64,000 nucleotides of DNA from Methylococcales bacterium. GTDB taxonomy: Bacteria; Pseudomonadota; Gammaproteobacteria; Methylococcales; Methylomonadaceae. Of this stretch, positions 47,782 to 56,637 are shown one piece after another. A program made the position numbers and the translations under genes. The first letter of the stretch is position 1; every line of letters begins with the position of its first letter. Where the stretch lies: the NCBI GenBank assembly GCA_023145835.1, contig JAGLDH010000121.1, positions 1 to 64,000 of the forward strand, given 5' to 3'. The notes below the pieces were generated by a model. It made no database searches, was not told where the DNA came from, and saw only the letters and a list, made by a program, of their open reading frames with translations.

Positions 47782-49671
47782 ATGTTATTAAAGATTAGAG
47801 AAAAATCACAAGGGGTATTTGCTTGGGTTATTTTGATATTAATCTGTGTGCCGTTTATGTTATGGGGCATTCAAAACTATATGGGGGGCGGTTCAGAAAC
47901 TGCTATCGCTACTGTTGGGGATAAAGAGTTTTATCAACAAGATGTAAATAGGGCTTATTCTCAATATAGTCAAAATTTAGCAGGGATGAATATTGAAGAG
48001 AGTGTATTAAAAAAACAAGCATTAGATAAACTAATTCAAGATGAAGTGTTATTTCAACATGTAGAAAATGAAGGGTTAGTTGTTACTGATACATCAGCTA
48101 AACGATTTATTAAGGGATTAGAGTATTTTCAAACAGATGGAAAGTTTGATAACAAACAATATAAAGCGTTGTTAGGTTCACAAAGATTGTCGCCAGGAGA
48201 GTTTGTTAATAGAATTAAAAAAGCGCTCATGATGGAGCAATTTCAGAAGAGTGTTATAGAAAGCAGCTTTGCGACTGAAATGGATATCAAAAATTTCTTT
48301 AAAATACAAAATCAGACGCGTGATATTGAAATTATTTCAGTTGCTTTACCTCAGTTAGAAGAGACACCTTCCAATGAAGATATTAGTGAATATTACGAAA
48401 AAAATAAAAATGTATATTTAACTGAGGAGCAAATTGCTATTGAATATATAGAGTTATCTTTGGATGATTTAGCCAAGCAAGTAGAGCCAACTAGTGAACA
48501 ATTGCAAACTTATTATAATGAGCAAAAGGAACAGTACACAACTAAAGAGAGACGTAAAATAAGTCATATATTATTTGCTTTTACTAAGGATGCAAATGAT
48601 GATGAAGTGCAGTTAAAAAAAGCATTAGAGGCTAAGTTAGCACTAGGGGAAAAGGAGTTCTCTGTTTTGGCACAAGAATTGTCTGATGATAAGTTAACTG
48701 CGAAAAAAGGTGGTGATTTAGGGCTTTTTAATATTGGTGTTATGGACAAAGCTTTTGAGGATGTTGCTAGTTCTTTAAAATTAGATGAGGTTTCAGAGCC
48801 AGTAAAATCAGCATTTGGATACCATTTAATTAAAGTCACAGAGCTAGTGCCTGGTGATGTAAAATCATTTGATGCTGTTAAAAATGAATTAACTATTGCT
48901 TACCAAAGATCTATTGCAGAGACTTCTTTTTATGAAAAAGGGGAATCTTTGACTGAATTAAGTTATGAAAACCCAGATAGCTTGGAAGTAGTATCGGATC
49001 AATTAGGGTTGGACATAAAGAAAACTAGTTTTTTTGGTAAACAACCAGCAACGCCTCCCACAGAAAAATTTGAGATAACGAAAGAGACTGTCATTATAGA
49101 TGCAGCATTTTCTGAGGATGTATTAAAAGGTAATAATAGCCAACCTATTGAAATTGGAACAGATAAGTTGGTTGTTTTAAGGATGGCTGAGCATCATCCT
49201 GCAGATGTAAAAGAACTAGACAAAGTAAAGCCTCTGATTATTACTTCAATTTTAAGAAATAAAGCTAAAAAAATAGTTTTAGATAAGGCTACAGAGATGA
49301 AAAAAAGCATTTTATCTGGAGAAAAAATGCAAAAAGTGGCTGAGGATAAGGGATTGAAGGTGCTGAGTTATCCTAAATTAACTCGCACTAACAAAGATGT
49401 TGCTTGGCAAGTTAATCAGGCAGTTTTTAAGGCGTCGAAACCTTCTAAAGGAAAGACAACAGTTTTAACTGTTGAAGAGCCTTCGGGTACACAAACAGTC
49501 ATTAATATACTTGCTGTAACGGAAGGGGTAATGACAGAAGAAGACAAAACTCAAGGTGAATTAGCAGAAAAAAATATGGCTAATGCATTTGGAGAAGCGG
49601 AGTTTTCAAGTACTTTAAATAGTTTGCGAGAAAATACAGTAATCAGGTTAAATATTCCTGGATCAAATTAA
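47782..49671 (+). CDS. ppiD: Periplasmic peptidyl-prolyl isomerase/chaperone PpiD
   Basis: A membrane-anchored folding factor of 629 residues. The start ATG 47782 was chosen because AAGGA lies 8 nt upstream; a longer frame from 47713 lacks this. The N-terminal membrane anchor is VFAWVILILICVPFMLWGI (about 12-30). A SurA-like helical region (about 35-190) is followed by a parvulin domain (about 255-355) with RKISHILFAF, KKGGDLGLFNIG and VKSAFGYHLIKV. The position after hupB is the E. coli order. A terminator follows. Confidence 0.95.
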   Translation: MLLKIREKSQGVFAWVILILICVPFMLWGIQNYMGGGSETAIATVGDKEFYQQDVNRAYSQYSQNLAGMNIEESVLKKQALDKLIQDEVLFQHVENEGLVVTDTSAKRFIKGLEYFQTDGKFDNKQYKALLGSQRLSPGEFVNRIKKALMMEQFQKSVIESSFATEMDIKNFFKIQNQTRDIEIISVALPQLEETPSNEDISEYYEKNKNVYLTEEQIAIEYIELSLDDLAKQVEPTSEQLQTYYNEQKEQYTTKERRKISHILFAFTKDANDDEVQLKKALEAKLALGEKEFSVLAQELSDDKLTAKKGGDLGLFNIGVMDKAFEDVASSLKLDEVSEPVKSAFGYHLIKVTELVPGDVKSFDAVKNELTIAYQRSIAETSFYEKGESLTELSYENPDSLEVVSDQLGLDIKKTSFFGKQPATPPTEKFEITKETVIIDAAFSEDVLKGNNSQPIEIGTDKLVVLRMAEHHPADVKELDKVKPLIITSILRNKAKKIVLDKATEMKKSILSGEKMQKVAEDKGLKVLSYPKLTRTNKDVAWQVNQAVFKASKPSKGKTTVLTVEEPSGTQTVINILAVTEGVMTEEDKTQGELAEKNMANAFGEAEFSSTLNSLRENTVIRLNIPGSN

Positions 49672-49690
49672 GATGCTAAATTAGTTGTAT

Positions 49691-49717
49691 AGCGGACTTT
49701 TAGTCCGCTTTTTATTT
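49691..49717 (+). terminator. Intrinsic terminator after ppiD
   Basis: AGCGGACT and AGTCCGCT form a perfect 8-bp stem around TTT, followed by a T-run, 20 nt after the stop codon. Confidence 0.9.
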
Positions 49718-49779
49718 GTAAAAATAAAGTTGACCGATGTTGATAATTTATATAATTAATGAAAATTATTTTTTTGTGA

Positions 49780-50577
49780 TTAGTTAATTTTATCAGCAAC
49801 TTGGATCATAATACTGACACGACGGTTTTTTTCTCTTCCTTCGGATGTGACGTTGTCAGATATGGGTTTTGTTGCTGCACTGCTAATAGCTCTAAGTCGT
49901 GAACTATCAATGTCTTGAGTTGCTAAATAATGTAAAACATTGGTTGCTCGTGTTGCTCCAAGCTCCCAGTTTGAAGGAAACCGCTTAGTTTTAATAGGTC
50001 GATTGTCGGTGTGGCCTTCTATAAAAATTAATCCTAAAGACTGAGCCAATAGAGGAGCCAGTTTTTTCAGAAGTATTTGTCCATCTCCTAATAAGTTAGC
50101 CTCAGAAGATTTAAATAGAATTTTATCTTGTATTTCAAGTTGCGCATAACCTAGCGTTACTTTCATGTCTACAGCACTATGTAAGCCTAGCTCTTTAATT
50201 GCTTTAGTTAATTGCTCTTGTAATTTATTTTTGTTTGATTGTCTATTAGAGATTATTTTTTTGCCTTGATGGTTTTTTGTTTTATCAATAAATGAATTAT
50301 TCTCTATTTGTGTTTGTAGAGTAGTGCGCATCTTGCTGGGGGTATTAGTAGATTCTATATGGTGGTTTGATTTTTTTTCTGTAATTATTTTTTGTTCTTT
50401 TGATTGATGATTCGTTTCAAAATCACTTAAGGCCATTAATGTAATCACTAGCATAATAATTAAAACAAAAACATCAAGATAAGTTAATAACCAGTTATGC
50501 TCAGATCGATTAGATTGTTCGGAGATGTCTTCAATGGATAAAGATGCATGGTGTTTTGGAAGAAAAGAGCTACTCAT
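49780..50577 (-). CDS. MotB-type stator protein (OmpA domain)
   Basis: A 265-residue protein with a cytoplasmic head, one membrane helix (about 32-52, YLDVFVLIIMLVITLMAL) whose Asp35 fits the proton-carrying aspartate of MotB, and a long polar linker (about 55-135). The OmpA-type peptidoglycan-binding domain (about 140-262) has GLIFIEGHTDNRPI, FPSNWELGATRATNVLHYL and EGREKNRRVSIMI. With the MotA-like protein before it (8-base overlap) it should form a proton-driven stator. No flagellar genes lie near, so a role in flagellar or other surface motors is open. Confidence 0.85.
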   Translation of the reverse strand: MSSSFLPKHHASLSIEDISEQSNRSEHNWLLTYLDVFVLIIMLVITLMALSDFETNHQSKEQKIITEKKSNHHIESTNTPSKMRTTLQTQIENNSFIDKTKNHQGKKIISNRQSNKNKLQEQLTKAIKELGLHSAVDMKVTLGYAQLEIQDKILFKSSEANLLGDGQILLKKLAPLLAQSLGLIFIEGHTDNRPIKTKRFPSNWELGATRATNVLHYLATQDIDSSRLRAISSAATKPISDNVTSEGREKNRRVSIMIQVADKIN

Positions 50578-51379
50578 GATATGTTTTTATTTTTAGTTCA
50601 TCTTCGTGGTTAGCAATGAATGAGTTAAGTGTTTCTCGGACAAATGAAGGAGTTCTGCGGTCTGCAATTAAAGTAATGCCCTCCATTACCATACTCATAA
50701 TCATTACCCGTTGCTCTGTTCGTCTTTCTAATTTAACGGCTATAGGGTTGAAAATAAGGTTAGCAAGAAGAAGGCCGTAAAAGGTTGTAATGAGTGCAAC
50801 AGCCATATTGGATGTAATAGCACTAATATCACGAATTTCTATAATTTGTAACATGTTGATAAGTCCTACTAAAGTACCTAACATACCAAAAGCAGGCGCG
50901 TAGGATGCTAAGCTGTAGAATATATTAGACTCAGCTCTTTCTTTAGCTCTTAAACGTGCAATTCTCCATTTTAATAAAGCAAGAATATCGTCTACAGGTG
51001 TTTTATCAACAATAAGTTGAAAGCCTGTTTTTAAATATGGATTGTTGATTGTGTCGATAACGTTTTCTATTGCCACTGAGTCACGTTGAAACCACATTTT
51101 TGCAACGGCAGTAATTTCATCTGCTTCTTTTTGCGGGTTTAAGCTTTCGTATAGGAAAATGAGCTTGATTGACTTGACTCCCTGTTTGATATCCCTTAAA
51201 GGATAACTTAAAAAAGCCGCTGAAATGGTTCCTGAAATAACAATGGTAAAGCCAGAAAGGTTTAGAAATGTTGAAGGGTCATTTGCTGCATATAAAATAA
51301 TAAAAAGAACCAGCATAATACTAAATATTAAGCCTAATGCAGTTGAATAATTTATTGAGTTATTTTGAGGAAGTATCAT
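50570..51379 (-). CDS. MotA-type stator protein
   Basis: A 269-residue inner-membrane protein with four membrane segments (about 12-30, 37-57, 157-180 and 190-215). The MotA/TolQ/ExbB proton-channel block is YAPAFGMLGTLVGLINML (about 163-180), and RRTEQRVMIMSMVMEGI lies near the C-terminus. The cytoplasmic loop has YLKTGFQLIVDKTPVDDI. The start overlaps no gene; its end overlaps the MotB-like gene by 8 bases, which couples the two. The pair is more like MotAB or PomAB than ExbBD by length and OmpA partner. Confidence 0.87.
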   Translation of the reverse strand: MILPQNNSINYSTALGLIFSIMLVLFIILYAANDPSTFLNLSGFTIVISGTISAAFLSYPLRDIKQGVKSIKLIFLYESLNPQKEADEITAVAKMWFQRDSVAIENVIDTINNPYLKTGFQLIVDKTPVDDILALLKWRIARLRAKERAESNIFYSLASYAPAFGMLGTLVGLINMLQIIEIRDISAITSNMAVALITTFYGLLLANLIFNPIAVKLERRTEQRVMIMSMVMEGITLIADRRTPSFVRETLNSFIANHEDELKIKTYHE

Positions 51380-51893
51380 CTATATTTAAATAGTTATTTT
51401 CTTTATTTAATAATAGCAAAACTATTTAAAAAGGTAGGAAAAGCCATATTAAAAATAAATTTATATGTTGTTTAGAAAGTTTTTTGTAAGAAGTTGTTGT
51501 TTTTAAAAACTGAATTATTTGAATAATAAAATAGCTTTATTTTAGATATTAAACTTCAGTAAACCTAGAAAAATCAGTTGAAATGGGAAATTGAGGATAA
51601 TTTCTTTATATCACATTGATCTTTATGAAATTTATTTACTGCTCCGCAGTTGAACTCATTCACCCAACAGGTGAGCAACTGAAATGCAAAAAAACTTTAG
51701 TTTCAATGCGTTATGATGTCAATCAATATGCAACTGATTTTTCTAGGGTAAAGGGGAGAAAGCTGTTTTGAAAATTAAAGAGAGGTAGGGGTTTTACCAA
51801 TAAACTATATTTACGATGCTATTAGATAAATACAGTTTATTGGTAAAATTAAATAAATAGAAAATAGTCTGCGTGATTGGGTAATATTATTGC
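51380..51893. other. Intergenic region between mtdB copy and motA-like gene
   Basis: These 514 bases contain the promoter of the minus-strand motA-motB pair near the left end and a long hairpin at 51792-51848. Near 51650-51690 CAGTTG and CAACTG flank TTCACC...GGTGAG, another weak stem-loop. No gene was seen. Confidence 0.45.
51792..51848. repeat. Long hairpin downstream of the mtdB pair
   Basis: TTTTACCAATAAACT (51792-51806) and AGTTTATTGGTAAAA (51834-51848) are perfect 15-base inverted arms. A further TATTTA/TAAATA pair sits inside, leaving a 13-nt loop. It lies 46 nt after the mtdB copy stop on the minus strand, with no U-tract. It may protect or end the mtdB transcript. Confidence 0.75.
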
Positions 51894-52790
51894 TTAAACT
51901 ATTTTTTGAGCCATGTTAAAAGCATCTCTAAAATCGAGATAAACAGGCTTTTTAGTTTCTAAAATCAACTCGAGTAGTTTATGTTGTAGTTGGTACTTAA
52001 TATTTCCAACAGCTAATGCGCCAATTCCGGTAGCAGATTTTGGAGTGTCAAGGGTTACGCCATTATCGTTGGCACCAATTCCGGCAATACCTGCTGGTGG
52101 AACAGCGTTAACATCGCCCGCTACTCTTAGCTGGTTTGCTTGGGTAAGAACTTCAGCACTTAAAACTTGGATACCCGCTTTTGCAGTGCAAAATATAATA
52201 TCAATATCTGCAATTAACGAAATTATTTCTTCATCTGTGCCAGCTTTGGCTCCGGTTAGATTGCACTGGCAACGACGATTATATTCTTTTGCAGCATCAT
52301 TAGCAGTATCAATAGATTGGTGGTCTACAAGAGAAGTATTTGCCCCAGCTATAGATGCAATCACACCTGTGGCAATACCTACAGGCCCCGTTCCTCCAAA
52401 AACAAGTGCTTTGCAGTCTGAAAGGTTTTTGTTGTGTTTCTCTTTTAGTTCCTTTTCAACACAGGCAACTAATGCAGCGGCTGTAGTAAATGCTCCACTT
52501 GGATCTGCAAGAATAGAAACTTCAAAGGGGGGAACCATAGCCTGTTTGGCGCTATTGGTCATATCCATCGATAGACCGATGTCTCGACCCCCAATAAAAA
52601 TTCCGGTTCGCTTGATACCTGATGGACTACGTGAAAAAATAACATCTTGCGTTAAACCATGGATGTTATCCAGTTTTACATTATTATAAGGCATCAAAAC
52701 CTCAAATCCCGTATCAAGAGCCATGTTGATATCAAAGGGACTATTGTGTGGCATAGGGTCAAACATGTGAAGAATACTGCGCTTTGGCAT
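51894..52790 (-). CDS. mtdB: NAD(P)-dependent methylene-tetrahydromethanopterin dehydrogenase, copy 2 in the operon
   Basis: This enzyme oxidises methylene-H4MPT to methenyl-H4MPT, a step in formaldehyde oxidation by methylotrophs. It has 298 residues. The N-terminus ILHMFDPMPHNSPFDINMAL and the block TQDVIFSRSPSGIKRTGIFI (about 47-66) are family-typical. The nucleotide-binding loop is FGGTGPVGIATGVIA (about 131-145). By eye it matches the upstream copy at about half of positions. It lies 18 nt downstream of that copy. MtdB is more likely than MtdA from the N-terminal pattern; cofactor preference is not proven. Divergence makes a changed role possible. Confidence 0.85.
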   Translation of the reverse strand: MPKRSILHMFDPMPHNSPFDINMALDTGFEVLMPYNNVKLDNIHGLTQDVIFSRSPSGIKRTGIFIGGRDIGLSMDMTNSAKQAMVPPFEVSILADPSGAFTTAAALVACVEKELKEKHNKNLSDCKALVFGGTGPVGIATGVIASIAGANTSLVDHQSIDTANDAAKEYNRRCQCNLTGAKAGTDEEIISLIADIDIIFCTAKAGIQVLSAEVLTQANQLRVAGDVNAVPPAGIAGIGANDNGVTLDTPKSATGIGALAVGNIKYQLQHKLLELILETKKPVYLDFRDAFNMAQKIV

Positions 52791-52808
52791 TTTACTTCCT
52801 TTATCTAT

Positions 52809-53714
52809 TTAGATTGAGTTTGTAATTTCACGGGCAACTTCAAACGCATGTTCAAAATGCAGGTAAACGGGGTCATCGTTTTCGATCATTAGTTTAAGTA
52901 AGCGACTTTGTGTTTGATACTTGATATTGCCTATCGCTAATGCACCAAGACCTACCGCTCCAGAAGGGCTGTTAGTAATTATTTTTCCATTATCAAAAGC
53001 ATCAAGTCCTGCAATACCTGATGGAGGGACTGCATTTATATCAGCTGCAACCTGTAGTTTGTTGGCTGAAGCAATATGCTCTGCACTCAGGAGTTGAATA
53101 CCTGCTGCACCAGTAGAAAAAACAACTTCAGCTGTTTTAATATACTCGTCTTTTTCAGAATCAACTCCAGCTTCAATTGATATTTTTCCTTCACCAAATT
53201 CTTCATTACAGAGGTCGGCAATTCGTTGAGCTTTTTCTAATTGTCTTCCGATGATTTTGACATTTGCACCCGCTTGGGCCGCTATAACAGAGGCAGCTTG
53301 ACCAACCGGTCCCGTGCCTCCCAGTGTGAGAAGGTTTTTCCCTTCTAGAGAGGAATTAAATTTGTCTTTTAATTCTTTTTCAACAGCTGCAACCATGCCT
53401 GCAGCCGTTGTAAAGGCTCCACTTGGGTCTGCAAAAACTGATACTTCAAAAGGAGCAAACATAGAATTTTTTGCTGTTTTAAGCATATCCATCGCTTGCT
53501 TTGTATCTCTACCACCGATAAAGACACCTGTCTTTTTAAGGCCTTTGGGGCTACGAGAAAAAATAACATCTTGAATTAAGTCTTTAACCTCACTAGCTTC
53601 AACATTAATATAGGGAACTGCTGAAACCCAGCCAGCGTCTAGAGCCATATTCACGTCAAAGGGGCTTAAATTTTTAGCAGTGGTTAGCATGTGTAAGATG
53701 AATGGTTTTTCCAT
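52809..53714 (-). CDS. mtdB: NAD(P)-dependent methylene-tetrahydromethanopterin dehydrogenase, copy 1 in the operon
   Basis: A 301-residue paralog of the downstream gene with the same motifs: ILHMLTTAKNLSPFDVNMAL at the N-terminus, IQDVIFSRSPKGLKKTGVFI (about 47-66), ADPSGAFTTAAGMVAAVEKE and the nucleotide loop LGGTGPVGQAASVIAAQAG. It acts in the cytoplasm on H4MPT-bound one-carbon units. It is the promoter-proximal gene of the pair. A good promoter lies upstream on the minus strand. No other H4MPT genes (mch, fhc, fae) are in the window. Tandem paralogs suggest different cofactor use or regulation. Confidence 0.87.
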   Translation of the reverse strand: MEKPFILHMLTTAKNLSPFDVNMALDAGWVSAVPYINVEASEVKDLIQDVIFSRSPKGLKKTGVFIGGRDTKQAMDMLKTAKNSMFAPFEVSVFADPSGAFTTAAGMVAAVEKELKDKFNSSLEGKNLLTLGGTGPVGQAASVIAAQAGANVKIIGRQLEKAQRIADLCNEEFGEGKISIEAGVDSEKDEYIKTAEVVFSTGAAGIQLLSAEHIASANKLQVAADINAVPPSGIAGLDAFDNGKIITNSPSGAVGLGALAIGNIKYQTQSRLLKLMIENDDPVYLHFEHAFEVAREITNSI

Positions 53715-53770
53715 AGTTTTCTCGAGGTTATATTTATTGTCAGAATTATTATAGAAGAAAAGCAGTTTTG

Positions 53771-53800
53771 ATTATAGTTTATGCGCACCGTATTCAGCAA
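53771..53800 (-). promoter_or_regulatory. Sigma-70 type promoter for the mtdB pair
   Basis: Read on the minus strand: TTGCTG (53800-53795), an 18-nt spacer and a perfect TATAAT (53776-53771), about 57 nt upstream of the start codon. On the plus strand the same gap holds TATAAT at 53834-53839 as a -10 for the divergent isocitrate dehydrogenase gene. Confidence 0.6.
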
Positions 53801-53856
53801 AAAATAGTTAACTTGTGTATTATTACATCCATTTATAATCTTTGGGGAATTGAATA

Positions 53857-54864
53857 ATGCATAATGTTACATTGATTAAAGGCGATGGAATTGGGCCTTC
53901 TATAATGGACGTGGCCGTTAAAATCATTGATGCAACAGGCGTTAAAATAAATTGGGAAGAAGCTGAAGCGGGTATGGCTGCTTTTGATAAATATGGCACA
54001 CCTATTCCTGATAAAACATTAGCTTCTATTGATAAAAACCGAATTGCTTTTAAAGGGCCGTTAACAACACCAATTGGTGGTGGTTTTAGAAGTATAAATG
54101 TTGCATTACGTCAGAAATATGATTTGTATGCGAATATACGGCCTGCTAAAATATGGAAAGGGGCACAGACAAAATTTGATAATGTTGATATTGTCATTGT
54201 TAGAGAGAATACGGAAGGTCTGTATATGGGGCTTGAACACTATTTAACTAGACAAAAAGATGTAGCAGAAAGTTTAGCTGTAATTACTAAAGAAGGCTCT
54301 GAACGAATTGTAGAATATGCTTTTAAATACGCTAAAGAAAATGGTCGTAAAAAGGTAACAGCATGTCATAAGGCTAATATTTTAAAATTAACATCAGGGT
54401 TGTTTTTGGATACAGCGAAAGAAGTTGCGAGAAGATACCCTGAAATTGAATTTGATGAGAAAATTGTTGATGCAACCTGTATGCATATGATTATGGACCC
54501 TTCACAGTTTGATGTTGTGGTAACCACTAATATGTTTGGTGATATTTTGTCTGATTTAACAGCTGGTTTAGTGGGTGGATTAGGTTTGATTCCGGGTGCT
54601 AATATTGGGGCTGATGCCGCTTTGTTTGAAGCTGTTCATGGAAGTGCGCCAGATATTGCTGGGAAAAATATAGCTAATCCAACAGCCGTAATTATGGCTG
54701 GGGTGATGTTATTAAATCACTTAGGAGAGCCTATTGCTGCTAATCAAATTAAAACTGCAGTTGAAAAAGTTGTTGAACAAGGTGATAGCGTGACTCCTGA
54801 TTTAAATCCTGGTTCAAAAGCCGGTACGATAGAAATGGGAAATGCTATTATTGCGGCATTATAA
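53857..54864 (+). CDS. Isocitrate dehydrogenase, NAD-dependent type
   Basis: A 335-residue member of the isocitrate/isopropylmalate dehydrogenase family. N-terminal VTLIKGDGIGPSIMDVAVKI is followed by PIGGGFRSINVALRQKYDLY and NIRPAK (about 67-95), the substrate-binding Ser and Arg pattern of isocitrate enzymes. IVRENTEGLYMG, TACHKANILKLTSGLF and the C-terminal HGSAPDIAGKNIANPTA fit as well. The short length and coordinates fit the NAD-type, eukaryote-like enzyme, not the long NADP Icd of E. coli. Divergent from the mtdB pair. A role in the TCA cycle is likely; homoisocitrate or isopropylmalate use is less likely. Confidence 0.85.
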   Translation: MHNVTLIKGDGIGPSIMDVAVKIIDATGVKINWEEAEAGMAAFDKYGTPIPDKTLASIDKNRIAFKGPLTTPIGGGFRSINVALRQKYDLYANIRPAKIWKGAQTKFDNVDIVIVRENTEGLYMGLEHYLTRQKDVAESLAVITKEGSERIVEYAFKYAKENGRKKVTACHKANILKLTSGLFLDTAKEVARRYPEIEFDEKIVDATCMHMIMDPSQFDVVVTTNMFGDILSDLTAGLVGGLGLIPGANIGADAALFEAVHGSAPDIAGKNIANPTAVIMAGVMLLNHLGEPIAANQIKTAVEKVVEQGDSVTPDLNPGSKAGTIEMGNAIIAAL

Positions 54865-54921
54865 ATTAGGTTATGTAGGAATGGTGTGGGGGGATGGTTT
54901 TACCCCGTTTCATTTTTAATT

Positions 54922-55500
54922 ATGATAGAAAAAAATCTGCAACGGGAGAGAGCCTACAAAGCTAGGAATGCTCAGGTTGATAAGGATAAACTGAGCCAAA
55001 TTATTTGTACTAAGTTTGTTTCACAGGCATCTTATAAAAAAGCTGATACGGTTATGTGGTATGTACATTGTCGTTCTGAAGTCAGAACCATCAATGCCTT
55101 AACAAAGGAGCTTAATGGATCAAAAAGAATTGTGGTACCTTTTTGTACTAAGGATGATAATCAACAAAATAAATTAGGTTTATGGATTCTTGATGATTTA
55201 GATGAATTAATACCAGGAACATGGGGTATTTTAGAGCCTCCACAAGAAAGATGGAATGAGAAAATAAAAACAATCGCTCCTCAGGAAATTGACGTAATTA
55301 TGGTTCCAGGTGTTGCATTTGATTGTAATGGGGGGCGGTTAGGCAATGGTGCAGGATATTATGATCGGCTATTGCAAGATGTTAGACTTGGTGCAGTGTT
55401 AACGGCCGTTTGCTATGAATCACAAGTATGTGAAAAAGTTATTATGGAAGATCATGATATTACAATGGATCATGTGTTGACAGAAAAGAACTGTTATTAA
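54922..55500 (+). CDS. 5-formyltetrahydrofolate cyclo-ligase
   Basis: This ATP-dependent enzyme converts 5-formyl-THF to 5,10-methenyl-THF. From ATG 54922 it has 192 residues, starting IEKNLQRERAYKARNAQ, the usual first helix. GTG 54886 would add 12 residues and has AGGAATG before it, so the start is not certain. The signature GGRLGNGAGYYDRLL (about 137-151) is complete. The gap to the isocitrate gene is too short for the 6S RNA that often precedes this gene. The next gene starts directly at its stop codon. Confidence 0.92.
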   Translation: MIEKNLQRERAYKARNAQVDKDKLSQIICTKFVSQASYKKADTVMWYVHCRSEVRTINALTKELNGSKRIVVPFCTKDDNQQNKLGLWILDDLDELIPGTWGILEPPQERWNEKIKTIAPQEIDVIMVPGVAFDCNGGRLGNGAGYYDRLLQDVRLGAVLTAVCYESQVCEKVIMEDHDITMDHVLTEKNCY

Positions 55501-56637
55501 ATGGATTTAAATGAATTAAAAAATAAAGTAAGGGAAACACCTGCATTTGTATTTGATGAAAAGGGTATTGATGCCAACTTATCTCAACTAGTTAATTTAA
55601 AAAAGAAGTCAGGTTGTCAGGTTTTATATTCTATTAAAGCCTTGCCTTTGGAGCGGGTTTTAAAGAAGGCCGCAGAATATTTAGATGGTTTATCAGTTAG
55701 CTCTTTGTTTGAAGCTCGTTTAGCAAAAGAAGTTATGGGGGAGACGGGCAGTATTCATCTAACTACCCCCGGTATCAGAGATGATGAATTTAATGAGCTA
55801 ATAGAACTTTGTACGCATATTAGTTTTAATTCAATTAATCAGTATCAACGCCTTATTCCATCCGCTATCACTGAGGAATCTTTTGGGTTTAGAATTAACC
55901 CAAAACTATCTTTTTCTGAAGACTCTCGGTTTGATCCTTGCAGGCAATATTCAAAGTTGGGTATAGAAATTGAAGCACTTGATTGTATTCCAAAAAAAAT
56001 ACAGGGTGTACATTTTCATACTGTGTTTGCTCATCAAGATTTTTTACCGTTAGAAAAAATAGTGGTTTTACTTAAAAGAAAATTTGGTCATAAATTAATA
56101 GAGCTAAAGTGGATGAACTTTGGAGGAGGGTATCTTTATAATCAAATATTGGATCAGGAACCTTTCACAAATTTAGTCAGACAATTAAAAACTGAATTTA
56201 ATATTAATGTTTATATAGAGCCAGGAAAGGCGGTTGTCGGAAATGCAGGCTATCTAGTCTCAACCGTTATTGACAGCTTTAGCTCAGATGGTAAAAGTGT
56301 GATGGTATTAGATACTTCGGTTAATCACAATCCAGAGGTATTTGAGTATCAGAGAAAACCTAATTTACTAGAGGAAGATAAGAAAGGAGCCTATTCATAT
56401 TTACTAGTTGGTTCAAGTTGTTTAGCAGGTGATCTATTTGGTGAATATAGGTTTACAACGGAATTAAAAATTGGAGATAGAGTTGTTTTTGTAAATGTAG
56501 GGGCATATAGTTTAATAAAAGCTAATCGATTTAATGGTTACAATTTGCCCGATATATACTGGGCTGATAAGACAAATAGAGTCACTCTTATTAAGCATAA
56601 TACCTACGAGAATTATCATCAGCAATGGGTGGAATAA
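55501..56637 (+). CDS. nspC: Carboxynorspermidine/carboxyspermidine decarboxylase
   Basis: A PLP-dependent, alanine-racemase-fold decarboxylase of 378 residues for the last step of the carboxy(nor)spermidine route. The PLP lysine is in VLYSIKALPLERVL (about 41-54). GVHFHTVFAHQ (about 169-179), NFGGGYLYN (about 202-210) and YIEPGKAVVG (about 239-248) follow. LLVGSSCLAGDLFGEY carries the C-terminal active-site Cys. The ATG abuts the stop of the cyclo-ligase gene. The partner synthase (carboxyspermidine dehydrogenase) is not in the window. Confidence 0.88.
   Translation: MDLNELKNKVRETPAFVFDEKGIDANLSQLVNLKKKSGCQVLYSIKALPLERVLKKAAEYLDGLSVSSLFEARLAKEVMGETGSIHLTTPGIRDDEFNELIELCTHISFNSINQYQRLIPSAITEESFGFRINPKLSFSEDSRFDPCRQYSKLGIEIEALDCIPKKIQGVHFHTVFAHQDFLPLEKIVVLLKRKFGHKLIELKWMNFGGGYLYNQILDQEPFTNLVRQLKTEFNINVYIEPGKAVVGNAGYLVSTVIDSFSSDGKSVMVLDTSVNHNPEVFEYQRKPNLLEEDKKGAYSYLLVGSSCLAGDLFGEYRFTTELKIGDRVVFVNVGAYSLIKANRFNGYNLPDIYWADKTNRVTLIKHNTYENYHQQWVE

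Noticed and set aside
52045-52689. Long plus-strand open frame of 214 codons
   Set aside because: It is wholly antisense to the clearly coding mtdB gene and has no domain; it is a shadow frame.
54865-54921. 6S RNA gene, often found upstream of the 5-formyl-THF cyclo-ligase gene
   Set aside because: The gap is 57 nt at most, far too short for a 6S RNA of about 180 nt.
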